Shown: positions 26,672 to 36,739 of the stretch, in pieces
Layout of the letters: every line of letters starts with the position of its first letter
Numbering within the stretch: position 1 is the stretch's first letter
NCBI RefSeq assembly: GCF_001279725.1
Contig: NZ_LGDE01000079.1
Location: 61,715-125,714, forward strand
Source of the DNA: Streptomyces sp. WM4235
GTDB taxonomy: Bacteria > Actinomycetota > Actinomycetes > Streptomycetales > Streptomycetaceae
DNA length: 64,000 nt
Reading direction: 5' to 3'
Translations under genes and position numbers: made by a program
The notes under the pieces: generated by a model
Told to the model about the DNA's origin: nothing
What the model saw: the letters and a program-made list of their open reading frames with translations, nothing else
Databases searched by the model: none

Positions 26672-27486
26672 GACTGCGCAGCCTCCATCGCCACCCGCAG
26701 CGCGGCAATGCCCCGCGATCCGTACGCCTTCACCGAGCCGAGCGATATGCCGAGCGTCTCGGCGACCTGAACCTCCGTCATGTCCGCGAAGTAGCGCAGC
26801 ACGAGCACCTCGCGCTGGCGTCGTTGGAGCCCCCGCATGGACTTGATCAGGTCGTCCCGTTCCAGTTGGTCGTAGGCGCCCTCTTCCGCGCTGGCCATGT
26901 CCGGCATCGGCTTGGACAGCAGCTTCAGGCCGAGGATGCGGCGGCGCAGCGCGGAACGGGAGAGGTTGACGACGGTCTGGCGCAGGTAGGCCAGGGTCTT
27001 GTCGCGGTCCCGGACCCGGTTGCGGGCCGAGTGGACGCGGATGAAGGCCTCTTGGACCACGTCCTCGCAGGAGGCGGTGTCGTCGAGGAGCAGTGCGGCC
27101 AGGCCCAGGAGGGAGCGGTAGTGGGCCTGGTACGTCTCGGTGAGGTGGTCCACGGTGGTGCCGGCCACGACCACCTTCTCGGTGTCCGTGCCCGCGGCGT
27201 CCGGGTCCGCCGGGCCGATCCGCGCGGTGTCCGGCTCGACCGCGTTCGGGGCGCCCTTGTTCGCGGTGTCGGCGGCGGTGTCGCTCCCGGGGGCGCCGGC
27301 GCTATCCCGGGGTGAGGGCACGCGGCCGCCCCGGGTCGGTACGACGGACGGCGTGGGCGTCGCCGCGCCCACCGGCGGAACGGGCACGATCACAGGAAGG
27401 CCGCCGGGCACGTCCGATCGCCGGCGCGGGGGAATGATCCCGGTACGCACCGGTATGACGGTGAAGTCGAGCAATGCCTCTGCCAC
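26668..27486 (-). CDS. SigE-family (ECF-like) RNA polymerase sigma factor
   Basis: The 272-residue product has sigma region 2 (YRSLLGLAALLLDD, CEDVVQEAFIRVH, LAYLRQTVVN) and region 4 (GLQRRQREVLVLRYFADMT, EVQVAETLGISLGSVKAYGS). The last pattern, ending in KAYGSRGIAALR, is that of the SigE-like 'SigE70' family. About 105 disordered residues precede region 2, unusual because members are normally about 170 residues; an internal start is possible. It is followed by the coupled membrane protein and lies downstream of asd. Confidence 0.88.
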   Translation of the reverse strand: MAEALLDFTVIPVRTGIIPPRRRSDVPGGLPVIVPVPPVGAATPTPSVVPTRGGRVPSPRDSAGAPGSDTAADTANKGAPNAVEPDTARIGPADPDAAGTDTEKVVVAGTTVDHLTETYQAHYRSLLGLAALLLDDTASCEDVVQEAFIRVHSARNRVRDRDKTLAYLRQTVVNLSRSALRRRILGLKLLSKPMPDMASAEEGAYDQLERDDLIKSMRGLQRRQREVLVLRYFADMTEVQVAETLGISLGSVKAYGSRGIAALRVAMEAAQS

Positions 27487-27655
27487 GCCAGTTGGACACG
27501 CGTCCCCCCGTCAGGGTTGTACGCGCGAGCCAGAGTTTCCGGCAATATCCCCATTGCGCTCATGCGTACCCGCTCTTCCCGGTTGCCCCATTTATCCAGG
27601 CGGCAGTCGGGCCATCACCTTGATCAAGGGATCGACACCGATCCTACAAAGCGAA

Positions 27656-28732
27656 TTACGCAAATTCACCCGCAATCAGTTCCGAGATCTGCGTCGCATT
27701 CAGGGCCGCACCTTTGCGGAGATTGTCCGCACAAACGAAGAACTCCAGGGCCCGCGGGTCGTCGAGCGAGGCCCGCACCCGTCCCACCCAGGCCGGATCC
27801 GTGCCGGCCGCGTCCACGGGAGTGGGGAACTCCCCCGCGGCGGGCTCGTCCACCAGGACCACCCCGGGCGCCGCCTCCAGGATCTCCCGCGCGTGCGCGG
27901 CGTCCACCTCGCGCTCGAACCGGGCCCGCACCGACAGGGAGTGCCCGGTCACCACCGGGACCTGTACGCAGGTCACCGCGATCGGCAGGTCGGCGAGGTC
28001 GAGGATCCGCCGGGTCTCCGCCCGTACGGCCAGCTCGTGCGAGGACCAACCGTCCTCGCGCAGCTCACCGGACCAGGGCACCACGTTCAGGGCGAGCGGG
28101 GCCGCGAAGGGGCCGGTGTCCTCGCCCACGGCACGGCGCACGTCCCCGGGCTGTTCCCCCAGGGAGGTCCCCGCCACCAGCGACACCTGGCGGCGCAACG
28201 CCTCGGATCCGCCCCGGCCCGCGGCGCTCGCGGCCTGGTACGAGGAGACGACCAGGTCGGCCAGCCCGTACTCGGCGTGCAGCGCGCCCAGCGCGGCGAT
28301 CATCGAGGCGGTCACGCAGTCCGGGCCCGCCACGATGCCGCGCGGCCGCATCCGTACGGCGTGGCCGTTCACCTCGGGCACCACCAGCGGCACCTCGGGG
28401 TCGTCCCGGAAGGCGGGCGACTGGTCCACGGCCACCGCGCCGCGCGTGGTGACGACGGGCGCCCAGCGCGCCGACACGTGGGCCGGGGTCAGGAAGATCA
28501 CGACGTCGCCCGGGCCGAGGCCGTCGAAGGCGTCCTCGGTGAGGGCGAGCACCTCGATCTCCTCCCCGCGCACGGCCAGCACACGGCCGGCCGAGCGGTG
28601 GGAGGCGATCAGGCGGATGTCGCCCCAGACGTCGGCCCGCTGGGACAGGATCCCGAGCAGGACCGAACCGACCGCTCCGGTCGCCCCGACCACGGCGAGT
28701 GCCGGTGCCGGGGTCGACCGGATCGGCATCAT
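27656..28732 (-). CDS. asd: Aspartate-semialdehyde dehydrogenase
   Basis: This 358-residue enzyme reduces aspartyl phosphate to aspartate semialdehyde for Lys, Thr, Met and diaminopimelate synthesis. The NADP-binding start [13 protein letters not shown], the catalytic Cys region [11 protein letters not shown] and the C-terminal [13 protein letters not shown] signature are present. The usual PNCS/T motif is changed to PDCV, so the Asn beside the catalytic Cys is Asp; this marks a divergent paralogue. The ATG overlaps the lysC stop by 4 bases, giving a lysC-asd operon. Confidence 0.9.
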   Translation of the reverse strand: MMPIRSTPAPALAVVGATGAVGSVLLGILSQRADVWGDIRLIASHRSAGRVLAVRGEEIEVLALTEDAFDGLGPGDVVIFLTPAHVSARWAPVVTTRGAVAVDQSPAFRDDPEVPLVVPEVNGHAVRMRPRGIVAGPDCVTASMIAALGALHAEYGLADLVVSSYQAASAAGRGGSEALRRQVSLVAGTSLGEQPGDVRRAVGEDTGPFAAPLALNVVPWSGELREDGWSSHELAVRAETRRILDLADLPIAVTCVQVPVVTGHSLSVRARFEREVDAAHAREILEAAPGVVLVDEPAAGEFPTPVDAAGTDPAWVGRVRASLDDPRALEFFVCADNLRKGAALNATQISELIAGEFA

Positions 28733-30003
28733 CGTCCGGTGCCCCCGTAGATGACGGCCTCGTCGCTGTCGGAGTCGAGACCGAAGGCCGTGTGCACGGC
28801 GCGGACGGCCTCGTTGACGTCGTCCTGGCGAGTGACGACCGAGATGCGGATCTCCGAGGTGGAGATCAGCTCGATGTTCACGCCCGCGTCGGACAGGGCC
28901 TGGAAGAACGAGGCGGTGACGCCCGGGTTGGTCTTCATGCCCGCGCCGACCAGGGAGATCTTGCCGATCTGGTCGTCGTAGCGCAGGGACTCGAAGCCGA
29001 TCGCGCCCTTCGCCTTCTCCAGGGCGTCGATGGCCTTGTGGCCCTCGGTCTTGGGGAGGGTGAAGGAGATGTCCGTCAGGCCCGTGGAGGCGGCGGACAC
29101 GTTCTGCACGATCATGTCGATGTTGATCTCGGCGTCCGCGATGGCGCGGAAGATCGCCGCGGCCTCGCCCGGCTTGTCCGGAACGCCTACGACCGTGATC
29201 TTGGCTTCGGAGACGTCATGAGCGACTCCGGAGATGATGGCGTGCTCCACCGGCTCGTCCCCTTGCGGATTCTCGTTGCTGACCCAGGTGCCCGGCAGTC
29301 CGGAGAAGGACGACCGGACGTGGATCGGGATGTCGTAGCGGCGTGCGTACTCGACGCAGCGGTGCAGCAGCACCTTGGAACCGGAGGCCGCCAGCTCCAG
29401 CATGTCCTCGGAGGAGATCCAGTCGATCTTCCTGGCCTTCTTCACGACGCGGGGGTCCGCGGTGAAGACGCCGTCGACATCGGTGTAGATCTCGCAGACC
29501 TCGGCGTCGAGCGCCGCGGCGAGCGCCACGGCGGTCGTGTCCGAGCCGCCCCGTCCGAGGGTGGTGATGTCCTTGCTGTCCGCCGACACGCCCTGGAAAC
29601 CGGCGACGATGGCGATGTTGCCCTCGTCCAGCGCGGTGCGGATACGACCCGGCGTGACATCGATGATGCGTGCTTTGTTGTGCACCGAGTCGGTGATGAC
29701 ACCTGCCTGGCTGCCCGTGAACGACTGGGCCTCGTGGCCCAGGTTTTTGATCGCCATGGCCAGCAGGGCCATGGAGATCCGCTCTCCGGCGGTCAGCAGC
29801 ATGTCGAATTCGCGGCCGGCAGGCATCGGGGACACCTGCTCGGCGAGATCGATCAGCTCGTCCGTCGTGTCGCCCATCGCGGAAACCACGACGACCACCT
29901 GGTGGCCGTTCTTCTTGGCATCCACGATTCGCTTGGCGACACGCTTGATGCCTTCGGCATCCGCTACGGAGGAACCTCCGTACTTCTGCACGACAAGGCC
30001 CAC
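28729..30003 (-). CDS. lysC: Aspartate kinase
   Basis: The 424-residue enzyme phosphorylates aspartate, the first step of the aspartate-family pathway. It has the N-terminal [12 protein letters not shown] motif, the [16 protein letters not shown] active-site segment, and two C-terminal ACT domains (VPDKPGEAA and [12 protein letters not shown]) that bind Lys/Thr for feedback control. I chose GTG 30003 behind GAGGAG. Actinobacterial lysC often has an internal start that yields a separate beta subunit of the ACT domains; that is known for the family and was not verified here. Confidence 0.95.
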   Translation of the reverse strand: MGLVVQKYGGSSVADAEGIKRVAKRIVDAKKNGHQVVVVVSAMGDTTDELIDLAEQVSPMPAGREFDMLLTAGERISMALLAMAIKNLGHEAQSFTGSQAGVITDSVHNKARIIDVTPGRIRTALDEGNIAIVAGFQGVSADSKDITTLGRGGSDTTAVALAAALDAEVCEIYTDVDGVFTADPRVVKKARKIDWISSEDMLELAASGSKVLLHRCVEYARRYDIPIHVRSSFSGLPGTWVSNENPQGDEPVEHAIISGVAHDVSEAKITVVGVPDKPGEAAAIFRAIADAEINIDMIVQNVSAASTGLTDISFTLPKTEGHKAIDALEKAKGAIGFESLRYDDQIGKISLVGAGMKTNPGVTASFFQALSDAGVNIELISTSEIRISVVTRQDDVNEAVRAVHTAFGLDSDSDEAVIYGGTGR

Positions 30004-30095
30004 GTGCGCTCCTCGCTCAGTCCGTCTCATTGCTGGTGCAGTCTAACGAGCGGCCGCGATCCGACCGCTTCGTACCACATCATGAGACTAAACGA

Positions 30096-30782
30096 TCAAA
30101 GAATGGGTTCGCTCGCGCCGCGGGCCCGCTTGCCGCCCAGACCCAGCGGACCTGCGATTTCCTCGACCATCACCCGCCCCGCCTGCTCCGCGAGATCCTC
30201 CTCGGTCAGGTCCTCGTCGGTGTCCAGACCGTCGAGCTCCTCCAGCGGCTGGTCCAGCCGTACGTGGGCCACGAGCGACTGGAGCGCGCGCAGGGTCGCC
30301 GAGGCCGTCGAGCCCCAGTTGGAGAAGTACGAGAACTGCCACCACCACAGCGCCTCGGTCGTCCGGCCCGCCCGGTAGTGCGCCAACCCGTGCCGCAGGT
30401 CGGCGACCACGTCCGCCAGGTCGTCGGAGATCCGGTGCGCGACCGGGGCCTTGCGCGGCTCGTACGGGTCGAAGACCTCGGAGTACACGTCGACCGGGTC
30501 CAGCATGTACGCGAACCGCTCGCGCAGCTCGTCCACGTCCGGCTCCGGCCCGAGGTCCGGCTCGTAACGCTCGTCGGGCAGGACGTCCTGGTACGCGCCC
30601 AGCCTGCCGCCCGCCAGCAGCAGCTGCGAAACCTCCAGGAGGAGGAAGGGCACGGCGCTGTCCGGGTCCTCGCCCTTGGCCACCTCGGTGACCGCGACGA
30701 TGAAGGACTCGATCTGGTCCGCGATCTGGACCGCGAAGTCGTCCGGATCCTGGCCCAGGGCGTGCAGCGTTGCGTCAGACAT
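30096..30782 (-). CDS. DUF5063 domain protein
   Basis: The 228-residue acidic protein has the DUF5063 pattern: [13 protein letters not shown] near the start, [19 protein letters not shown] in the middle and [13 protein letters not shown] before the end. The function is unknown. The ATG at 30782 overlaps the recR stop by 8 bases, so it is coupled to recR translation. This recR-linked position is typical of streptomycetes as I recall. Confidence 0.85.
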   Translation of the reverse strand: MSDATLHALGQDPDDFAVQIADQIESFIVAVTEVAKGEDPDSAVPFLLLEVSQLLLAGGRLGAYQDVLPDERYEPDLGPEPDVDELRERFAYMLDPVDVYSEVFDPYEPRKAPVAHRISDDLADVVADLRHGLAHYRAGRTTEALWWWQFSYFSNWGSTASATLRALQSLVAHVRLDQPLEELDGLDTDEDLTEEDLAEQAGRVMVEEIAGPLGLGGKRARGASEPIL

Positions 30783-31374
30783 CGAGAAGTCGCCTTCCTT
30801 CAAAGGCCCGCCCCAGCGTGACCTCGTCCGCGTACTCCAGATCTCCCCCGACGGGGAGCCCGCTGGCCAGGCGGGTGACCTTCAGGCCCATGGGCTTGAT
30901 CATGCGGGCGAGGTAGGTGGCGGTCGCCTCGCCCTCCAGGTTCGGGTCCGTGGCCAGGATCAGCTCGGTCACCGTGCCGTCCGCCAGGCGCGTCAGCAGC
31001 TCACGGATCCGCAGGTCGTCCGGACCGACGCCCTCGATCGGGCTGATCGCCCCGCCGAGTACGTGGTACTTGCCCCGGAACTCGCGGGTCCGCTCGACCG
31101 CGACGACGTCCTTGGGCTCCTCCACGACACAGATGACCGTCGTGTCGCGGCGGGGGTCACGGCAGATCCCGCACCGCTCCTCCTGCGCCACGTTCCCGCA
31201 CACCGCACAGAAGCGGACCTTGTCCTTCACTTCGAGCAGCGCGTGCGCGAGGCGACGGACGTCGGTGGGTTCCGCCTGCAGGATGTGGAAGGCGATCCGC
31301 TGCGCGCTCTTGGGCCCGACGCCGGGCAGCCTGCCCAGTTCGTCGATCAGGTCCTGGACCACGCCTTCGTACAA
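30775..31374 (-). CDS. recR: Recombination protein RecR
   Basis: The 199-residue RecR has an N-terminal helix-hairpin-helix ([18 protein letters not shown]), the four-cysteine zinc finger CAVCGN..CGIC and a Toprim domain ([34 protein letters not shown]). It works with RecF and RecO to load RecA at single-strand gaps. ybaB lies just upstream, as in most bacteria. Length and motifs are complete. Confidence 0.97.
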   Translation of the reverse strand: MYEGVVQDLIDELGRLPGVGPKSAQRIAFHILQAEPTDVRRLAHALLEVKDKVRFCAVCGNVAQEERCGICRDPRRDTTVICVVEEPKDVVAVERTREFRGKYHVLGGAISPIEGVGPDDLRIRELLTRLADGTVTELILATDPNLEGEATATYLARMIKPMGLKVTRLASGLPVGGDLEYADEVTLGRAFEGRRLLDV

Positions 31375-31432
31375 CGGACTGCCTTCTTTCGCTGTGGGGT
31401 TTCACGGTCCGGCCGCGAGGGCCGGAAAGGGT

Positions 31433-31777
31433 CTAGAACGGCAGGCCCGGAATGCCGCTGCCGCCGCCCAGACCCGCGGTCAGGGGGCCCAGTTTCTCCT
31501 GCTGGAGCGCCTGGGCGTTCTCGTTGGCCGCCTGGACCGCCGCGACCACCAGGTCGGCGAGGGTCTCGGTGTCCGAGGGGTCCACGGCCTTCGGGTCGAT
31601 CACGAGCGCGCGCAGCTCACCGGAACCGTTGACGGTGGCCTTCACCAGGCCACCGCCCGCCTGTCCCTCGACCTCGGCCTCGGCCAACGCCTCCTGGGCC
31701 GCGGCGAGGTCCTGCTGCATCTTCTGGGCCTGCTGGAGCAGCTGCTGCATGTCGGGCTGGCCACCACCGGAAATCAC
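31433..31777 (-). CDS. ybaB: YbaB/EbfC nucleoid-associated protein
   Basis: The 114-residue product has the family N-terminal helix ([19 protein letters not shown]), the [17 protein letters not shown] strands and [13 protein letters not shown]. It binds DNA as a dimer and may organise the nucleoid. I chose GTG 31777 ([12 protein letters not shown]), the usual actinobacterial start. A Gly-rich tail ([13 protein letters not shown]) closes it. The 58-base gap to recR suggests one operon. Confidence 0.95.
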   Translation of the reverse strand: MISGGGQPDMQQLLQQAQKMQQDLAAAQEALAEAEVEGQAGGGLVKATVNGSGELRALVIDPKAVDPSDTETLADLVVAAVQAANENAQALQQEKLGPLTAGLGGGSGIPGLPF

Positions 31778-32032
31778 AGGGCACTCACTCCACACCTTGG
31801 GAACGCTTGGTCAATCCGAGCCTACGTGCTCCCCGCGCGGCGCGCCCTACGCCGTGAGGACCAACTCTTTCGAGTGAGAGACGGGGGGCGCGCGTACCTG
31901 ATGGAGACCTCCTTGCGAGCGGAAAACCCGGGATTCGTCGTCCATCGCGTGTCATTCGAAGGTAGGAAGAGCATGCGCACCATTGCGCACACGCGCACCA
32001 CGACACGTCAGCGCAGGCAGAGGGAGTGCCCG

Positions 32033-32758
32033 GTGAGTCAGCCGGAGATGCAGCCCGAGGGGCCACCCCGGGATCCCGCAGAGGACGGCGACCTGACCGG
32101 GCGACCGTTCCCTCTCGGGGACTGGGGCGAGCCCGCCGAGCGGCTCGACGAGCTCTACCGACGGGTCGAGGCGGATGCGCTGCGCACCGCCGAGTGGTAT
32201 CTGGCCGACCGGGCGTGGAAGCGGCGGGGTGCCCGTGCCCTGCGGGCCGGCGCCGCGGCGGGAGCCGTGACGGGTGCCGCCATGCCACTGCTGGAGCTGA
32301 CGGGCTCGGCGCCGGGCGCGTCCTCGTACGGGTACCTGTGCCTGCTGCTGGCCGCCGCCTGCCTGGCCTGCGACCGGTTCTTCGGTCTGACCTCGGGGTG
32401 GATGCGGGACGTCGCCACGGCCCAGGCCGTGCAGCGGCGACTCCAGGCGCTGCAGTTCGACTGGGCCTCGGAGAACGTGCGGGAGGTGCTGGGCCCCACG
32501 GAGGGCACGGCGAGCGAGGCGGCGGAGCGGTGCCTGACGGTGCTGCGGCGCTTCTCGGAGGACGTCACGGATCTGGTCCGCTCGGAGACGGCGGACTGGA
32601 TGGTGGAGTTCCGGGCCGGACCGGCGCCGCTGGTGATGCAATCCCTGACCACGTCCCCGGCCCGTACCGACCCGGGCGTCCCGGCCGCTCGGTTCCCGCT
32701 CCCGCCGGGCACCCGCCCGAACATGCCCCGCCAGCGGCCGCCGGAGCAGCCCCGCTGA
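32033..32758 (+). CDS. SLATT-domain-like two-TM membrane protein
   Basis: The 241-residue protein starts at GTG 32033 with GGGAG upstream. A cytoplasmic acidic N-terminus leads to a helix (LDELYRRVEADALRTAEWYL), then two hydrophobic segments (AAAGAVTGAAMPLLEL and YGYLCLLLAAACLACD) and a long helical tail (AVQRRLQALQFDWASENVR). This layout fits the SLATT family, proposed membrane effectors linked to nucleotide-sensing conflict systems. Here it stands alone in a conserved chromosomal context, so a housekeeping role is equally possible. Confidence 0.7.
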   Translation: MSQPEMQPEGPPRDPAEDGDLTGRPFPLGDWGEPAERLDELYRRVEADALRTAEWYLADRAWKRRGARALRAGAAAGAVTGAAMPLLELTGSAPGASSYGYLCLLLAAACLACDRFFGLTSGWMRDVATAQAVQRRLQALQFDWASENVREVLGPTEGTASEAAERCLTVLRRFSEDVTDLVRSETADWMVEFRAGPAPLVMQSLTTSPARTDPGVPAARFPLPPGTRPNMPRQRPPEQPR

Positions 32759-32877
32759 GAACGGGGGCCCGCCCCGGCGGACGGGTCGGGTCGGGTCGGG
32801 ACAACCACAGGCCACTGGCCACTGGCCGCCCGGTCGCGCCGGTCGCCGGTCACGGGTCACTGACCGCCGGTCGCCGG

Positions 32878-33528
32878 TCAGCTGAAGATGATCATCGAGC
32901 CCTGGCCCAGGCTGCGCGTCGCCGCCGCGTGCAACCCCAGCCACACGTGTCGCTCCCGCGCGAACGGACTGTCGTCGTACGGGATCGGCCCGGCGGGCTC
33001 CTCCAGGGACGTCGGCCGCCCCGGCGGAGCGGGCGCCGCCGGCGGGTTCCCCGGGTCTATCCCGATCGCGGGAGCGACCAGGGCCAGCTCCCGCAGCAGC
33101 CCCTGGGCGGATCCCAGCGGGCCGCCCCCGGCCAGCAGCTCCTCGTTGGCCAGCGGAGCCGCGAAGTCCACCGGCACGTACGCACCCGCGTGGTCGTAGT
33201 GCCACACCAGGTGCGACTGCTGCGCCGTCGACTCGAACATCTCCAGGAGTTGCTCGTAGTCCCCGCCCAGCTCGTCCACCGGGGTCACCGGCAGTCCGCA
33301 GATCTGGAGCAGGTACGCCCTCCGCAGGAAGTGCAGGGCGTCGTAGTCGAAACCGGCCACCGGCGCGACGTCGCCGGAGAGCCCCGGCATGTACGCGAAC
33401 ACGGGCACGGACGGAAGTCCCGCCGCACCCAACGCCTTGTCGTACGAGGCGATCTCTTCCGCGAAGGGGTTGTCGGGGCTGTGGCACAGCACGTCGACAA
33501 GGGGAACCAGCCACAGGTCACAGGCCAC
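32878..33528 (-). CDS. Conserved hypothetical protein
   Basis: This 216-residue protein starts at GTG 33528 (VACDLWLVPLVDVLC). It contains a NPFAEEIASYDKAL segment, AFYM-like aromatic patches and DYEQLLEMFESTAQQSHLVWHYDH, ending in a hydrophobic SMIIFS. No catalytic motif or membrane helix is evident. The family is likely streptomycete-specific. The frame stays open upstream to 33858, but that part looks noncoding. Confidence 0.65.
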   Translation of the reverse strand: MACDLWLVPLVDVLCHSPDNPFAEEIASYDKALGAAGLPSVPVFAYMPGLSGDVAPVAGFDYDALHFLRRAYLLQICGLPVTPVDELGGDYEQLLEMFESTAQQSHLVWHYDHAGAYVPVDFAAPLANEELLAGGGPLGSAQGLLRELALVAPAIGIDPGNPPAAPAPPGRPTSLEEPAGPIPYDDSPFARERHVWLGLHAAATRSLGQGSMIIFS

Positions 33529-33686
33529 TCGGGCTCCGATCAGTCGTTGCCGCCGATTCCGCCAGCGTAGTGCGCCGGACACGCTCAGCGAAGGGGTCCG
33601 CAGAACCTGCGGCCTCCGCCGACCCTGCGCCGGGCCCGGGCGCCGGGCCCGGCGCGCCCGGCGCGGCCACGGTCCGGCGGGGGCGG

Positions 33687-34352
33687 CTACAGTCCGGCCG
33701 CCCAGTCCAGGCCGTGTTGGTTGTACGCGTGCACGAGTCGGCGCACCTCCGTCGCGTCCGCCCGCGTGACCGCCTCCACCAGTTCGCGGTGGCCGTCCCA
33801 CAGGGCGCTGCGCATGTCCGGCGCGCCTTGGAGGTGGGGGACGGAGAAGACCCAGCACTGCACGCGTATCCGGTGCAGGAACTCGGATATGTAGGTGTTG
33901 CCGACCAGCCCGCTCAACTCCCGCCAGAAGCGCAGGTCGTAGCCGATCAGCACTTCGAGCGAACCGCTCTGCGCGGCCCGTCGCGCCTCTTCGCCCCGGC
34001 GTCGCACGGAGACGAGCATCTCGCCCGCCCCGGGTCCGGTGCCGCGTTCGACGAGCCGGCGGAATATCCCGTCCACGATCAGCATCCGGGCCTCGATCAT
34101 GCCCCGGAAGTCGTCGACGGAGTAGGTCCGGACCCGGAACCCCCGGTGTTGCACGGACTCCAACAGCCCCTGCGCCGAGAGGTCGACGAGCGCCTCGCGC
34201 ACCGGGGTCGCGGAGACCTCGTACTGCTCGGCGATCTGCTTGACCGTGAACTCGGTCCCCGGGGGCAGGCGTCCCGCCAGCACCTCGTCACGCAGCGCGT
34301 CCGCGATCTGCCGGCGAAGTGTGTTGCGGGTGACAGCTCCGCTGCCTGGCAT
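33687..34352 (-). CDS. GntR-family (FCD) transcriptional regulator
   Basis: The 221-residue product has an N-terminal winged helix (LRRQIADALRDEVLAGRLPPG, TVKQIAEQYEVSATPVREALVDL) and a C-terminal all-helical FCD ligand domain (MIEARMLIVDGIFRRLVERG, HRELVEAVTRADATEVRRLV). The ATG at 34352 follows GGAGGAG. It lies beside the class III aminotransferase gene on the same strand, 123 bases downstream, and may control amine or amino-acid catabolism. The target is inferred from position. Confidence 0.9.
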   Translation of the reverse strand: MPGSGAVTRNTLRRQIADALRDEVLAGRLPPGTEFTVKQIAEQYEVSATPVREALVDLSAQGLLESVQHRGFRVRTYSVDDFRGMIEARMLIVDGIFRRLVERGTGPGAGEMLVSVRRRGEEARRAAQSGSLEVLIGYDLRFWRELSGLVGNTYISEFLHRIRVQCWVFSVPHLQGAPDMRSALWDGHRELVEAVTRADATEVRRLVHAYNQHGLDWAAGL

Positions 34353-34475
34353 AGGGGTCCGTCTCCTCCGTAGAACTTCGGACACCTTAGGCCAGGCAGC
34401 GCGGCCGAAACCGAACGGTTTGTGGCCGGTATACGGATATGACGCCCGATATCCGGACGACCTCCGTCCGCATCC

Positions 34476-35828
34476 CTACGCGTCGACCGCGTGCCGGTCG
34501 GCCACCTCGAGCGCCGCGTCCAGCAGGGCCAGACCCTCCTTGGCCTCGGTTTCCGTGATCGTGCACGGAGGCACGACATGTGTCCGGTTCATGTTGACAA
34601 AAGGCCACAGACCGGACGCCTTGCAGGCGGCCGCGAACTCGGCCATCGGCGCGTTGTCCGCACCGGCCGCGTTGTACGGAACCAGCGGCTCCCGCGTCGA
34701 CTTGTCCCGTACGAGCTCCAGCGCCCAGAACGCGCCCAGCCCCCGGACCTCCCCGACCGAGGGGTGCCGCTCGGCCATCTCGGCGAGCGCCGGTCCGATC
34801 ACCCGCTCCCCGATCCGGGCGGCGTTCCCGACGACGTCCTCCTCCTCCATCGCGTTGATCGTCGCGACGGCGGCGGCGCAGGCCAGGGGGTGGCCGGAGT
34901 ACGTCAGACCGCCCGGGTAGGGGCGTGTGGCGAAAGTCTCGGCGATGGCGGCCGAGATGGCCACGCCACCGAGCGGCACGTAGCCGCTGTTCACGCCCTT
35001 GGCGAAGGTGATCAGGTCGGGGGTGACGTCCCAGTGGTCGGCGGCGAACCACTTGCCGGTCCTGCCGAAGCCCGACATGACCTCGTCGAGGATGAAGACG
35101 ATGCCGTTGCGGTCGCAGAGCTCGCGGACGCCGGCCAGGTACCCCGGCGGCGGGGTCATGATCCCGGCGGTGCCGGGGACGCTCTCCAGGATGATCGCGG
35201 CGATGGTCGCCGGGCCCTCGAAGGCGATGGTGTCGGCGAGGTGGGTCAGGGCGCGGGCGCACTCCTCGGCCTCGGTGGTGGCGTGGAAGGGCGAGCGGTA
35301 GAGGAACGGACCCCAGAAGTGCACGACGCCGGCCGCGGCGGTGTCCGAGGGCCAGCGGCGCGGGTCGCCGGTGAGGTTGATCGCGGCGGCCGTGGCCCCG
35401 TGGTAGGAGCGGTAGGTGGACAGCACCTTCTGACGGCCGGTGTGCAGCCGGGCCATGCGTACGGCGTTCTCCACGGCCTCGGCGCCGCCGTTGGTGAAGA
35501 AGATCTTGTCGAGGTCGCCGGGGGTCCGCTCGGCGATGAGGCGTGCGGCCTCGGAGCGGACGTCGACGGCGAAGCCGGGCGCGAGGGTGCAGAGCCGGGC
35601 GGCCTGCTCCTGGATCGCGGCGACGACCTTGGGGTGCTGGTGGCCGATGTTGGTGTTCACCAGTTGGGAGGAGAAGTCGAGGAAGCGGTTGCCGTCGTAG
35701 TCCCAGAAGTACGACCCCTCGGCCCCGGCAATGGCGAGCGGGTCGATCAGGGCCTGGGCGGACCAGGAGTGGAAGACGTGGGCGCGGTCGGCGGCCTTGA
35801 CGGAGGCGCCGGTGACATGAGGGGTCAT
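34476..35828 (-). CDS. Class III PLP-dependent aminotransferase
   Basis: The 450-residue product carries the fold I class III features: FTNGGAEAVENAVRMAR, YHGATAAAINLTGDPR, the ILDEVMSGFGRTGKWF cofactor Asp region and the Schiff-base Lys in TFAKGVNSGYVPLGG. The closest functional groups are omega-amino acid or taurine-pyruvate transaminases; substrate choice cannot be read from the motifs. The start region faces the divergent PfpI-MarR operon. Confidence 0.88.
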   Translation of the reverse strand: MTPHVTGASVKAADRAHVFHSWSAQALIDPLAIAGAEGSYFWDYDGNRFLDFSSQLVNTNIGHQHPKVVAAIQEQAARLCTLAPGFAVDVRSEAARLIAERTPGDLDKIFFTNGGAEAVENAVRMARLHTGRQKVLSTYRSYHGATAAAINLTGDPRRWPSDTAAAGVVHFWGPFLYRSPFHATTEAEECARALTHLADTIAFEGPATIAAIILESVPGTAGIMTPPPGYLAGVRELCDRNGIVFILDEVMSGFGRTGKWFAADHWDVTPDLITFAKGVNSGYVPLGGVAISAAIAETFATRPYPGGLTYSGHPLACAAAVATINAMEEEDVVGNAARIGERVIGPALAEMAERHPSVGEVRGLGAFWALELVRDKSTREPLVPYNAAGADNAPMAEFAAACKASGLWPFVNMNRTHVVPPCTITETEAKEGLALLDAALEVADRHAVDA

Positions 35829-35928
35829 GCGGTCACGCTAGAAGTGCGCAGGTGGGGAGGGATATCGGCGGACTGTATGGGGGTGGGGGTCGCCCCTCGG
35901 CAGTCTGTCTGCACCGGACCGGGACCCG

Positions 35929-35963
35929 TTGACAGCATGCTGTCGTCATGACAGGATTCTGTC
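35929..35963 (+). promoter_or_regulatory. Promoter with two GACAG-N4-CTGTC palindromes
   Basis: GACAGCATGCTGTC (35931-35944, perfect) and GACAGGATTCTGTC (35950-35963) have centres 19 bases apart. A promoter-like pair, TTGACA (35929-35934) and CAGGAT (35952-35957) with a 17-base spacer, overlaps both palindromes. This is the layout of a strongly repressed promoter for the PfpI-MarR pair, with MarR the likely repressor; it may also affect the divergent aminotransferase. Confidence 0.6.
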
Positions 35964-36109
35964 GTGTTGTGGGGGTGACGGTCGAAGAGCGACCGCCCGC
36001 CCTCGGGTAACGGACCATCCGCCCTCGGGTGACGGACCGCCCGCCCTCGCACCGCAGGACATCGAGCACCTCGTACAGGCACGCACACCCACACACGGAG
36101 GCGAGCACC

Positions 36110-36739
36110 ATGAGCGAGACCCCGCGCAAGCCCGTCCACCTCGCGGTCTACGACACGTACGCGGACTGGGAGACCGGCCACACCACCGCGCACCTCACCC
36201 AGCGCGGCCACGAGGTCCGCACGGTCGGCGCCACAGCCGACACTCCGGTCACCACCATGGGCGGCCTCCGCGTCCTGCCCGATCAGGCCCTCGCCGACCT
36301 GCGCCCCGAGGACTCCTCCCTGCTCATCCTCACGGGGGCGGCGCTCTGGGACACCGGGGACGAGCTGGCGCCGTTCGCGGCGAAGGCCCGCGAGTTCCTG
36401 GCGGCCGGGGTCCCGGTCGCGGCGATCTGCGGAGCCACCGCGGGCCTCGCCCGGGCCGGCCTGCTGGACGGCCGCCCGCACACCAGCGGAGCCGCCGAGT
36501 ACCTGGGGGCGCAGCCCGGGTACGGGGGCGGCGCGAACTACGTCGAGGCCGACGCGGTCACGGACGGCGACCTGATCACGGCGGGCCCGACCGAGCCGGT
36601 GGCCTTCGCCCGCGAGGTGTTCGCCCGGCTGGACGTGTACAAGCCCGATGTACTGGACGCCTGGTACCGGCTCTTCCACGACTCGGACGCGAGCGCGTTC
36701 CCGGTTCTGATGGCGGCGGCGGAAGCCGGCGATGCCTGA
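36110..36739 (+). CDS. DJ-1/PfpI-family protein
   Basis: The 209-residue product belongs to the DJ-1/PfpI class I glutamine amidotransferase-like superfamily: HLAVYDTYADWE near the start, the AAICGATAGLARAGLL nucleophile elbow with Cys about residue 107, and HTSGAAEYLG. Functions in the family include stress-induced deglycase, protease or hydratase activity. The ATG at 36110 follows GGAGG. The gene shares 8 bases with the MarR gene. Confidence 0.88.
   Translation: MSETPRKPVHLAVYDTYADWETGHTTAHLTQRGHEVRTVGATADTPVTTMGGLRVLPDQALADLRPEDSSLLILTGAALWDTGDELAPFAAKAREFLAAGVPVAAICGATAGLARAGLLDGRPHTSGAAEYLGAQPGYGGGANYVEADAVTDGDLITAGPTEPVAFAREVFARLDVYKPDVLDAWYRLFHDSDASAFPVLMAAAEAGDA

Noticed and set aside
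27140..28750. Long plus-strand open frame
   Set aside because: Antisense to the sigma factor and asd, with no ribosome-binding site or motif.
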